Shown: piece by piece, positions 1 to 9,449 of the stretch
How positions within the stretch are numbered: the first letter of the stretch is position 1
Layout of the letters: each line of letters starts with the position of its first letter
Assembly: GCA_916048095.2 (NCBI GenBank)
Contig: OU696582.1
Coordinates: 3,991,001 to 4,055,000, forward strand
DNA from: Sacculina carcini
Lineage: Eukaryota; Arthropoda; Thecostraca; Sacculinidae
DNA: 64,000 nucleotides
Direction: 5' to 3'
Position numbers and translations under genes: made by a program
The notes under the pieces: generated by a model
What the model was told of the DNA's origin: nothing
What the model saw: only the letters and a program-made list of their open reading frames with translations
Databases searched by the model: none

Positions 1-3000
1 TTATAGATACATTTAAGCCCGCCCGTCGTGCGGAACAGTTAATAAAATATAATTAATATTCAATTCACAAAAAAAATTAGTGAAAATTGAAAAAGAAAAA
101 CAAACCCATAGGAATGTTTAGCCAATATAAAAGTCTAAATGTGAAATTTATGTTTCAATTTAGAAAACATGTTTTTCCACAACCCGCCTCATATTTAAAG
201 CTGCCCGTCGTGCGGAATAATTCAGAACTCAAACACGACACAAACACAAAGAAAATTGATGAAAAACGACCAACAGAAAAAGTGAAATTTGTAAATTCTT
301 GTTTTAATTATTGACGATGTTTTTCCCTCAACACTGCTCAAATTCACACCCGTCCTTCGTGTGTAGTAATTCAGACGTGTAACACTATCAAAACAATGAA
401 ACATCTCTATAATTCCAGATTAATGCTTCCTCTAAAACAGCATATGCATATACTTGGCATTGCATGATATTACAACCCGTATCCTTATGCAACTCAAGCG
501 TATGCAGCTTGAAATTAAACCAATTAAATTACACAGTAAAATTCAGTAGCTTACTTTGTTCCAAGTAGCATTTTACCCGCCCGTCGTGCGGAACATTTGA
601 TGTGTAAATATTGAGGACAATAAAGACTTTCTATTCAGTATAGTTAATTAATTAAACTGTACGCAAAAAAACCACACCATCCATGCTTGGAGATAATATG
701 ATGCATTCTTAACTGTGATTGGGCTTCAGTGAAATTTAATCGGTGTATATTCCTGTGTAATCGCAAGTGCGCATAATAGCTGTCAAATTGGCAATATGTC
801 CTTTTGACTTTACACCGCCGTAACTTCCTACAGATACCCTTTGGAAAATTACAAATTATACCGTATTGTAGAAAACAAGATTTCTAGCACGATGGTATAA
901 TTTATTTTCATGTATAACAAATAGTTATTGAGAAATAGTAGAAAAATGAATTAATTTTAGTCGCCCGGTGTTCAAGTGTAATTTTGGATGTATTTGAGAA
1001 TTTTGCCAATTTTACACGTTTTTGTACCATTTGTGGGTATAAATTATAGCTTATATTGTAGAACACAAAATTCTATACACAATAGTATATTCCTGTGTAA
1101 TCGCAAGTGCGTAAATTGTGATTGGACTTCAGTGAAATTAAATCAGTGTATATTCATGTGTAATCGCAAGTGCGCATAATAGCTGTCAAATTGGCAACAT
1201 GACATTTTGACTTTACATCGCCGTAACTTCCTTTAGATACACTTTGGAAAATTAAAAATTATACCGTATTGTAGAAAACAAAATTTCTAGCACGATGGTA
1301 TAATTTATTTTCACGTTTAACAAATAGTTACTGATAAATAGTAGAAAAATGAATAAATTTTAGTCGCCCGGTGTTCAAGTGTAATTTTGGATGTATTTGA
1401 CAATTTTGACAATTTTACACGTTTTTTGTATCTTTTGTGGGTATAAATTATAGCTTATCTTGTAGAACACAAAATTATCCACACAGTAGTATATTCCTGT
1501 GTAATCGCAAGTGCGCATAATAGCTGTCAAATTGGCAATATGTCCTTTTGAATTTACACCGCCGTAACTGCCTTCAGATACACTTTGGAAAATAAAAAAT
1601 TATACCGTATTGTAGACAATAAGATTTCCAGCACAATGGTATAATTTATTTTTATGTGTGACAAATAGTCACTGAGAAATAGTAGAAAAATTAATTAATT
1701 TTAGTCGCCCGGTGTTCAAGTGTAATTTTGGATGTATTTGAGAATTTTGCCAATTTTACGTTTTTGGTAACATTTGTGGGTATAAATTAGAATATTTCTT
1801 GTAGAACACAAAATTCTCTACACAATAGTATAATTCTATAGCTGTAACTCTGCTGGTTTATGAGGAATAGATAGGGGAATATTGACCAAAATATTCGCGT
1901 TATTAGTGCTAATTTTGCCTTTTTGACTTTGTCATTTTGACTTCACACCGCCATAACATTTTTCTAATACACTTTGGAAAATTAAAAATTATACCGTGCT
2001 GTAGAAAACAAAATTCCCAGCATGATGGTAATATTTATTTAGATGTGTCATAGTTAGTTGCTGAGAAATAGAGAAAAAAGTATAGAAAATCGGACGCGTC
2101 GAGCTTAAATATAATTATGAATGTAGACTGAAATTTTGTCATTTTTACATATTTTATATTTAATTTTTGGATATGAATTATAGCCTACCGAGTAGAACAG
2201 AATATTTTCTACACAGTGGTATAATTTGTTTGGCTGTACCATTTCTGGTTTATGAGGAGTAGATGTAGGAATATTGACCAAAATTTTCGCATTTTTCAGG
2301 GTTCATTTTGTCTTTTCACCGCGATAACTTTTTTTGGTTTCATTTTTAAAATTTGAAATTTATCCTATCGTGTAGACAAGAAAATTTCCAGCGTAATGGT
2401 ATAAATTTTTGGCGGGTGCATTAAGTGGTTACCGAGTAGCAGCTTGCTGAAAATGTGACCAAGGAGGGTGGGACAGATAAACACACAGACAGACAGACAG
2501 ACAGACAGAGGATCTCTTTTATATATATAGATATACTAGCATTAAAACCCGCCCGTTGTGCGGAAGAATTCATAAAAATATTGCAAATTAAAAATAAATA
2601 AGGCAAACTCATAAAAACCTTAATCAATTAAAAAGTCTAAATTTCATTATTTTTAATTTACATTTTGACAAAATATTTTCACTCAGCCCGCCTCATATTT
2701 AAACCCGGCCGACGTGCGGAATAATTCAGAACTCGAACACCATCCGTTCTGGTTCTTGAAGTCAAATCCATTAGTTTTGTATATGAATTCATTCTACACG
2801 GTGAAATTGAACGTTTTATTGCTGCCCGCGGGACATTTTTATTTCATAAAAATGAGCCATCGCTTCGTTTGCGTTTGAAGCCCCTGATCATTGAACCAGC
2901 GAACCATGAACCAGCGCAATTATGTCACCTCATATTCAAGCATACATACACAGACAGACAGATAATTTCTTCTTTATGTATATATATAGCATTAAAACCG

Positions 3001-3577
3001 CATTAAAACCCGCCCGTTGTGCGGAACAATTCATAAAAATATTGCAAATTAAAAATAAATAAGGCAAACTCATGAAGACCTTAATCAATTAAAAAGTCTA
3101 AATTTCATTATTTTTAATTTTATTTTGACAAAATATTTTCACTCAACCCGCCTCATATTTAAACCCGCCCGACGTGAGGAAAAATTCAGAACTCGAACAC
3201 CATCCGTTCTGGTTCTTGAAGTCAAATCCATTAGTTTTGTATATGAATTCATTCTATACGGTGAAATTGAACGTTTTATTGCTGCCCGCGGGACATTTTT
3301 ATTTCATAAAAATGAGCCATCGCTTCGTTTGCGTTTGAAGCCCCTGATAATTGAACCAGCGAACCATGAGCCAGCGCAATTATGTCACCTCATATTCAAG
3401 CATACATACACAGACAGACAGATAATTTCTTCTTTATGTATATATATAGCATTAAAACCCGCCAGTTGTGCGGAGCAATTCATAACATGAAATTCATATT
3501 CGATTCATAAAAAATATGGAAAAATAAAAATGAAATAGGGTACACTCATAAAAATATTAATCAATTGAAAATTATAA
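1..3577 (+). repeat. Left copy of a near-identical 3.58 kb duplication (offset 21,495 bp)
   Basis: Matches 21496-25072 base for base apart from about three substitutions noticed by eye (near 1648, 2034 and 2613). Identity stops sharply at 3577/25072. Units 2 and 3 are clearly more diverged from unit 1 than unit 4 is, so the duplicated module is larger than a single unit. The left limit cannot be seen because it coincides with the window edge. Confidence 0.93.
690..2505 (+). repeat. Tandem array of ~340-405 bp monomers, unit 1
   Basis: The phrase TATTCCTGTGTAATCGCAAG recurs at 747, 1087 and 1492; a variant with TATTCATG lies at 1150. Spacings are about 340 and 405 bp, the longer form containing a ~62 bp internal duplication. 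From about 1840 to 2440 the monomers are progressively diverged but still recognisable (TACCGTGCTGTAGAAAACAA, ATGATGGTAATATTTA). The array ends in a CAGA/CACA microsatellite followed by GAGGATCTCTTTTATATATA (2470-2535). Confidence 0.85.
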
Positions 3578-4100
3578 GTTTAATTATTTTTATTTCGACA
3601 CAATATTTCCCCTCAGTCCGCCTGAGTCATTTTTAAACCCGCCCGTCGTGCTGAATAATTCAGAACTCGAACACGATCCGTTCTGCATCTTGAAGTCAAA
3701 TCCATTGGTTTTGTGTATGGATTAATTCTACAGGGTAAATTGAACGTTCTATTGTCTATAGTTGCTGCCCGCGGAACATTTTTATTTAAAAAAAAAAACC
3801 TTTTTTTAAATGAACCATTTGAAAAAATGATCTAAAAACACTTTTTTAAACCCACCCGTCGTGCGGAACAATTCATACAATAAAATTCATAAAATATCCA
3901 TAAAATATAATGAATACAAATCGAAAAGCAAAAAATGTAACCTATAAATATCTTAACCAATAGAAAAGTCTAAATGTGAATATTTTTGTTCTTATTTTGA
4001 CAAATATTATCCCTCAACCCGCCAGATATATAAATCTGCCCGTCGTGTGGTATAATTCAGAACACAAACACGAAACAAACAATGAAAGATGATGAAATCT
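2530..4100 (+). repeat. Tandem blocks carrying the CCCGCCCGTCGTGCGG motif, unit 1
   Basis: A ~30 bp motif around CCCGCCCGTYGTGCGGAA recurs at about 2548, 2704, 3009, 3167, 3459, 3639, 3853 and 4036. It alternates between a version followed by CAATTCATAAAAT and one followed by TAATTCAGAACTCGAACAC. The stretch 2535-2990 is repeated as 2995-3450 at high identity. No coding potential beyond repeat-derived frames. Confidence 0.8.
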
Positions 4101-4165
4101 TTTCATCAGACTGTTTCCAAACTATATTTATTACTTAACATCATTCCCCAATATCATTTGCTTAA

Positions 4166-4170
4166 GTACT
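4166..4170. repeat. Target-site duplication GTACT (left)
   Basis: Direct copy of 8356-8360. Empty sites in the sister repeat units contain a single GTACT. Confidence 0.9.
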
Positions 4171-4404
4171 TGTAAAAGCTTGTATTTAAAACACTAATGA
4201 AACGACAAAGAAATTATACACCCAAACATCAACACGTAATTACACATCAACACTAATTCACTTCCTATCTCAATAACTCTCATCCACGCAATTCCGTTAA
4301 ATTCAAATCTCCGCTCGCACTGCAAAACCAACAATAAATATACAAACATTAACATCACGTGATAAATATGTTCGTGATACGCCAAACATCAACTCATAAT
4401 TACA
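4171..4404 (-). repeat. 3' LTR of the gypsy-type element (minus orientation)
   Basis: 234 bp, identical by eye to 8122-8355. The pol stop codon (4400-4402) lies inside its first five bases. Confidence 0.93.
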
Positions 4405-7369
4405 TCTCCTCCTGATTTTCAAAATCATCTTCTGGTGGGTCTCCTTCATCGTCGACGTACACCACGTAATCATTGAATCTCGCCGGGCGACACGTCTCTC
4501 TCCTCGGCCTAACCCTCTCGCGCGGACTCGGACACTCATGCTCATTTTCGGTTGTATCCACTGGAGTTGAGAAGAACACTTCCATAGGCGACTCATCACT
4601 GTCTCTGCTAGTAGACGCACGTGCCGGAATCACTGCATTGCAGTCACGGTCCTCTCGTCGCGGTCTCAAATCTCTCACATGACGATTCATTCCGTCCACC
4701 TCAATAACTTCATTAGAAACTATTCCTGTCACCACGCCTTTTCCACTCACCACGTCACACCTATCACCAGGTCGTCGAACCCAAACACGATCACCAATAT
4801 CAAACGGACAATCGACTGTCCTTAGCTCTCGCCTCACCGATGTGGACTCATCCCGCATTCTCACTTGGTAACGGTAAACCATATCCACCGGTCTTTTCTC
4901 GGCGCTGTCACTCCCCACCGGCGACATGTTATACAACATAACTGCTTCTCGTACCGAACACTGTTTCCTCGCGGCTATAGTTTTCACTGTTCGGTGGCAC
5001 CTTTCTATAATGCCGTTACCCTCAGGTCTATAGGCACATCTGAATCGAACATTTACGTTCCAGAACCTCATAGCATTCATGAAAGGTGCCCCGCGAAACG
5101 CTGTGTCATTATCTAGCAGCAACTGATGCGGTGGTCCTCGCTCGCTGAACACGTCGTGCATTACATTTGCTGCCTCAACACTACTCCTAGATGACACTCT
5201 CCTCCAGATTGTAAAACGTGAAGGTCCACAGTCGATAACACTAATGTATAATTCGTTCATAACATGAGTAAAGTCTGCTGCCAGTCTGTTCCATGCTGTA
5301 CTCACACTCAACTTGCCACCTTTCCATTTCAAAGGAGGAGGACAAATTGAGTTACACACATCACATTTTCTTATTGCTTCGGCCACCTGTCGCCTTGTAA
5401 CCCGAATTCCCTTGCGGCGACAAAAAAATTTAGTCCGATGGACTCCTGGATGTCCTGCGTCGTGGTGTATTCTCCTTACATCGTCTGGCACTATAGCCAC
5501 CGCACACTGAGGACGATGTGTTTTTAGCCATGACGCTGGTACACGTGTCAATATATCCGCCTTATTGCTAGCAGAATCAACTTTTATGGCTTCCAGTTTA
5601 AGTCCATATTCTTCAATCAAACTGCTGACAATATCGAGCCTTCGTCTAATTAACAATTCACAGGTAGCAGCCGTCTTGATCTTTCTTTTTCTTGTAATCA
5701 CCTCCATGAGCCATGCATAAACACTCGCCGAATCTGTGAACAATTCAATTTCTTTAAACTCTAATTTCACGGCCATTCCGAGACCTTTTATCACCGCGTC
5801 CAGTTCTCCTATGTTGATATGATGTGCTTCTTTCCTTAGCCAACAGCCGTCCTCCAGTGTCCGACCGTTCACTTGTACAACGACACCAATAGCAATATCA
5901 CTCGCATCTACCCACACCTTTGCAGCGTTTCCTTGGATTGGCCAAACACCCTTCACTGGATCATCTCTCTTCACTCGATCCAACAGCTCACCAACACATT
6001 TTGGAATACTGGGGTCCAAAACTTCATCATCCCATCTATCAGTGTTTTCTGTAACCATCCTTTTCAAATAGGATGCCGCTACCCTAAGCCAGCTCGCCAC
6101 GGGATAATGGGACACGAGTTTACCGCTCAATGCAAACACACTGCGCCGCGTAAGCTTTCCTGGACACTCCGGTAATTCATTGTCTCTTTTCCACATCATC
6201 GTACCATCACGTGACCTGAACACTCTCAATCCCAACACTCTGGCACCGCTGGACACTTGTTGTACATCCTTGCTCTTCAATCCGTACGTCTCCAAATGCT
6301 CCTTCACTATCTGTGGTGATATTATATCTCCATCAACTATGACGTCATCCACGTACGCCGACGTGCCACGAGAAATCTTGTCATTCAGCGACAACACTTT
6401 GCTCACCACGGTCTGCATGATAGCTGGTGCCGAGTTCAGACCGAAGCCAAGACGTGTCAAACAGTACAGTTTACCTTTGTAACGCACTGTCTGAAATGGC
6501 CACAACGACTGATCAACAACTATCTGCAGGTAGGCTTTGGTCAAATCCATGATGTGAAGATTCTCACCTTTTCTCCTCCACGTCCGTAATTTATCCTGAC
6601 AAACATCCGCATCAGCAGTGAACGAGTCAATATACGCATTCAAGTGCCGGAAATCCAGCACAGGACGAACTTTCTTCTTGTTCTCCTGCTGCACTGCCAT
6701 CAATGGCAGCAAGCAACGTGCAGGACCGTACACGTTGTCATCGTACGGAATCAGCCATTTTTCCCGGATCCACGATTCAAGTTCTGCATCAAATGCCGCT
6801 CGAGCTTCACGGGGCACATTGTATTGTGCCACACGATTTGGCAGTACTTGAGGCTCAACACCATCTATCCAGCTCCATCGGCACTTCCACACTCTTCGCT
6901 CGGGGTCAAAAGCCACGACGTGCCCTGGTCTTTCCTCTTTGATCTGCTGCCCTGCTGCACACTGCAGTCGCATGCCAACAGACTCTCCCAAAACTACTCT
7001 CTTCTCACCAACATATACACCTCCTAACTCGCGGATGGCATTCATGCCCAGAATAATGTCAAATTCTAATGGTTTACCAAGTACCACTAACATATTCAAC
7101 GTGACAGAACATTCGTTAACTCTCACCGTGCAGTTTGCTACACCATCGCAGGTGAAAGATTCTCCTCCCAGCGTGTCCACTTTAGTTCTTTGTCTGGTCC
7201 AACGATCGCACACCGCACTCGACACAATACAACAAGAACAACCGGTGTCTACCAGAGCTTTACACAGCATTCCATTCACAAAAACTGTCACTGTCGGAAG
7301 CGCCTCTTCAGCTACTGCGGAGAGAGCACCGGCACTGATGAACTCTCTCCTGTTGCGTTTTTTGAACAA
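4400..7369 (-). CDS. pol: Pol polyprotein: protease, reverse transcriptase, RNase H, integrase
   Basis: About 989 residues in one uninterrupted frame. An aspartic protease motif (LVDTGCS) lies near residue 41. The reverse transcriptase follows (RPVLDFRHLN, LTKAYLQIVV, catalytic YVDDV), then RNase H (KVWVDASD, ELDAV, LFTDSA), then integrase with an HHCC zinc motif (H-X-H...CDVC) and a DDE core (AADFTHV, LLDNDTAF, ERCHRTVK), and a basic C-terminal module. The frame has no proper ATG at its start; the first codon of the open frame is TTG. Pol is in the -1 frame relative to Gag and is probably made by frameshifting at 7357-7363. The stop lies inside the 3' LTR. All expected domains appear intact. 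Confidence 0.93.
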   Translation of the reverse strand: MFKKRNRREFISAGALSAVAEEALPTVTVFVNGMLCKALVDTGCSCCIVSSAVCDRWTRQRTKVDTLGGESFTCDGVANCTVRVNECSVTLNMLVVLGKPLEFDIILGMNAIRELGGVYVGEKRVVLGESVGMRLQCAAGQQIKEERPGHVVAFDPERRVWKCRWSWIDGVEPQVLPNRVAQYNVPREARAAFDAELESWIREKWLIPYDDNVYGPARCLLPLMAVQQENKKKVRPVLDFRHLNAYIDSFTADADVCQDKLRTWRRKGENLHIMDLTKAYLQIVVDQSLWPFQTVRYKGKLYCLTRLGFGLNSAPAIMQTVVSKVLSLNDKISRGTSAYVDDVIVDGDIISPQIVKEHLETYGLKSKDVQQVSSGARVLGLRVFRSRDGTMMWKRDNELPECPGKLTRRSVFALSGKLVSHYPVASWLRVAASYLKRMVTENTDRWDDEVLDPSIPKCVGELLDRVKRDDPVKGVWPIQGNAAKVWVDASDIAIGVVVQVNGRTLEDGCWLRKEAHHINIGELDAVIKGLGMAVKLEFKEIELFTDSASVYAWLMEVITRKRKIKTAATCELLIRRRLDIVSSLIEEYGLKLEAIKVDSASNKADILTRVPASWLKTHRPQCAVAIVPDDVRRIHHDAGHPGVHRTKFFCRRKGIRVTRRQVAEAIRKCDVCNSICPPPLKWKGGKLSVSTAWNRLAADFTHVMNELYISVIDCGPSRFTIWRRVSSRSSVEAANVMHDVFSERGPPHQLLLDNDTAFRGAPFMNAMRFWNVNVRFRCAYRPEGNGIIERCHRTVKTIAARKQCSVREAVMLYNMSPVGSDSAEKRPVDMVYRYQVRMRDESTSVRRELRTVDCPFDIGDRVWVRRPGDRCDVVSGKGVVTGIVSNEVIEVDGMNRHVRDLRPRREDRDCNAVIPARASTSRDSDESPMEVFFSTPVDTTENEHECPSPRERVRPRRETCRPARFNDYVVYVDDEGDPPEDDFENQEEM
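4405..4414 (-). promoter_or_regulatory. Polypurine tract
   Basis: On the minus strand the bases abutting the 3' LTR read CAGGAGGAGA, a purine run at the position expected for plus-strand priming. It is at the same time coding sequence for the last residues of Pol. Confidence 0.65.
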
Positions 7370-8088
7370 TTTCTCGCAATATGGCCGACTTTGTTGCAGT
7401 TAAAGCATTTCATCAATCTTTTGGGACATTGTCTACTGAAGTGCCCTAGCTCATTGCAGTTGTAGCATCTCTGCTTAGTCGATCCATATTCTTCTCTCCT
7501 CCCTCCAAGACAACAATCTTCTTTCAGAGGCATTGGACTCTGATCATATCTTCCTTGTTTCCTCTGCAGCGCCATACGTGCTCTCACCAGCACGTCTTGC
7601 AGTGTCAGCTTGTCTGCAGCAGCACCAGTCTGTATAGCTGTGGATATGTCCCTCGGCAGGCCCGTCACAAAAGCACACTCCAGCAACTCCTCATGTGCAC
7701 CTCCGAATGACTCAGCCATCACTTTGAGGTCAGCCAAAAACACGTCAGGGGACTCGTCTGGTTGAAGTCGGCGACTGCGGAACCTCTCAAATGCCAAGTA
7801 CTTGTCCACTCCGAACGCTTGATACAAGGCTGTTCGGGTGCACTTAGCATCACGACGATCGACTGCAGATTGCAGAGACCACACACGAAATGCACCGCCC
7901 ACTAAACGAGCGGGCACCACCGACATCAAAGGAACCTCTTTCAGTTCGCATAGCATCTGTGCCCTCGTCCACCATTCCACAACATCTCCGGTACCATCAA
8001 ACTCCGGCACTATACGCACGTCGAAACTTCTTTCCGGAGTCGCCACCGCACGACTCTCTGCTACTCCAGGTTCTCCTGACATCGCCAT
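7312..8088 (-). CDS. gag: Gag with two CCHC zinc knuckles
   Basis: 258 residues starting at ATG 8088, only 33 nt after the 5' LTR. The N-terminal two thirds are capsid-like (around residues 80-170: a DKYLAFERFRSR segment followed by helices typical of retrotransposon Gag). The C-terminus has two nucleocapsid knuckles, CYNCNELGHFSRQC and CFNCNKVGHIARNC. It ends 58 bases downstream of the start of the pol open frame. Gag would form the retrotransposon particle and bind genomic RNA. Confidence 0.92.
   Translation of the reverse strand: MAMSGEPGVAESRAVATPERSFDVRIVPEFDGTGDVVEWWTRAQMLCELKEVPLMSVVPARLVGGAFRVWSLQSAVDRRDAKCTRTALYQAFGVDKYLAFERFRSRRLQPDESPDVFLADLKVMAESFGGAHEELLECAFVTGLPRDISTAIQTGAAADKLTLQDVLVRARMALQRKQGRYDQSPMPLKEDCCLGGRREEYGSTKQRCYNCNELGHFSRQCPKRLMKCFNCNKVGHIARNCSKNATGESSSVPVLSPQ
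7357..7363 (-). promoter_or_regulatory. Programmed -1 ribosomal frameshift site (A AAA AAC)
   Basis: Read on the minus strand in the gag frame, the codons TCA-AAA-AAC contain the canonical slippery heptamer A AAA AAC, phased as X XXY YYZ. Slipping back one base enters the pol frame, whose residues KKRNRREF follow directly. The heptamer lies inside the gag/pol overlap, upstream of the gag stop at 7312. A downstream stimulatory structure was not evaluated. Confidence 0.8.
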
Positions 8089-8121
8089 TATATGAAAATC
8101 TACTGCACTGGCCGGTTAGCT
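8089..8121 (-). other. 33-nt untranslated leader with no recognisable tRNA primer site
   Basis: Directly after the 5' LTR the minus strand reads AGCTAACCGGCCAGTGCAG and reaches the gag ATG 33 nt later. No TGG-starting primer-binding site is present at the usual position, so the primer is unknown (unusual tRNA, internal tRNA fragment, or self-priming). Confidence 0.6.
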
Positions 8122-8355
8122 TGTAAAAGCTTGTATTTAAAACACTAATGAAACGACAAAGAAATTATACACCCAAACATCAACACGTAATTACACATCA
8201 ACACTAATTCACTTCCTATCTCAATAACTCTCATCCACGCAATTCCGTTAAATTCAAATCTCCGCTCGCACTGCAAAACCAACAATAAATATACAAACAT
8301 TAACATCACGTGATAAATATGTTCGTGATACGCCAAACATCAACTCATAATTACA
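8122..8355 (-). repeat. 5' LTR of the gypsy-type element (minus orientation)
   Basis: 234 bp, begins TGTAATTATGAG and ends CTTTTACA on the minus strand; identical by eye to 4171-4404. It should contain the element promoter and poly(A) signals, though none was pinned down. Confidence 0.93.
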
Positions 8356-9001
8356 GTACTATTTCACTTTTACCGCTATAATATTTATTGTTAAAATTTA
8401 TATATTTTCCGCTATCATTAAAACCCAATATAACCTGAGTCAAACCTACCCAACCCAACCCAACCATTCAATCTTGACCGCTCTCAGCCTAGTCTGAGGT
8501 GATTTAACTTATTAGTTTGTGATCACAAAATATACTGATGCGATCATAATTTGTAATCAGAAGACTGAGATTATCCACCCCAGGGGTCCCAAACACGCGG
8601 CCCACCAATACTTTTCTCTCAACCCGCCAATATAGTATCGGGACCAAACTGTAAGGTAGCTAAATTCACATTTGTTGCATAATGCGATATAATTTTACAC
8701 CATTATCATATTATCTCATAATTCCCGGTTAATGCTTCCACTAATGCATAATATTCATACAGTTGTTATTTTTTGGATTACATCGATAATGCAGCCCTTG
8801 ATATTACAGCCGATATTATATTATGCAATCTATATTCTGCTACGTATTATTCCTAATACATATATCATCAGATCGCAAAATATATTTAAAGGTTCACATC
8901 ATTCTCCAAAATCATTTGCTTAAGAGCTATTCTACTTTTATCGCTAGAATATTTACTGCTAGCAAAATATCATATACCTCGCTATCATTTAAACCCACTC
9001 T
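8356..9001 (+). repeat. Closing block of unit 1, with a hAT-like terminal sequence
   Basis: Repeated at about 14094-14729 and 20847-21495. It contains CCCAGGGGTCCCAAACACG followed by CGGCCCACC (about 8578-8606), which resembles the termini of hAT-family MITEs, a short CCCAACCCAACC run, and an ATTCATACAGTTGTTATTTT region. No partner terminus was found, so this looks like a fossil fragment shared by all units. Confidence 0.6.
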
Positions 9002-9449
9002 TTATAGATACATTTAATTCGCCCGTCGTGCGGAACAGTTCATAAAATATAATTAATATTCAATTCATAAAAAAATTAGTGCAAATTGAAAAAGAAAAAC
9101 AAACCCACAGGAAAGTTATAGCTAATCTAAAAGTCTAAATGTGAAATTTATGTTTCAATTTAGAAAACATGTTTTTCCACAACACTATCAAAACAATGCA
9201 ACCTTCTGTCATCTCTATAATTCCAGGTTAATGCTTCCGCTAAAACAGCATAAGTTGGCATTACATGATATTGCAACCCATATCCTTATGCAACTTATGC
9301 TTATGCAACTTGAAATTAAACCAATTAAATTACACAGTTAAATTCAGTAGTTTACTTTGTTCCCAATAGCATTTTACCCGCCCGTCGTGCGGAACGTTAT
9401 TGAGGACAATAAAGCCTTTATATTCAGTAGAGTGTAGCATTAATTAAAC

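Larger units (their letters stand above)
4171..8355 (-). mobile_element. Complete gypsy-type (Metaviridae-like) LTR retrotransposon, 4,185 bp
   Basis: Two identical 234 bp LTRs (TGTAA...TTACA read on the minus strand) flank gag and pol on the minus strand, with a 5 bp target duplication GTACT (4166-4170 and 8356-8360). The same locus without the insertion is present in units 2 and 3 (TTGCTTAAGTACTATTT near 14085 and 20840), which confirms the insertion point. Domain order protease-RT-RNase H-integrase excludes copia. Full-length frames and identical LTRs indicate a recent, possibly still competent copy. I cannot place the lineage within gypsy/Ty3 with certainty. Confidence 0.93.
1..9001. repeat. 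Composite tandem unit 1 (about 4.8 kb, interrupted by an LTR retrotransposon)
   Basis: First of four composite repeat units. All begin with the same string (TTATAGATACATTTAA) at 1, 9002, 14730 and 21496. The order inside is: GCCCG-motif blocks (1-650), tandem monomer array (about 690-2505), more GCCCG-motif blocks (2530-4100), then a closing block (4100-4170 continuing at 8361-9001). Without the 4.19 kb insertion the unit is about 4.81 kb. No coding sequence is visible; short open frames here are translations of the repeats. The unit may begin before the window. Confidence 0.85.

Noticed and set aside
2530..4100. Regularly spaced GC-rich motif resembling a CRISPR array
   Set aside because: Spacing is irregular (150-300 bp), spacers are themselves repeated, no cas genes are present, and the setting is a eukaryotic tandem repeat.
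4194..4385. 63-codon frame present in both LTRs (also 8145-8336)
   Set aside because: It lies wholly within the LTR and duplicates only because the LTRs are identical; no coding features.
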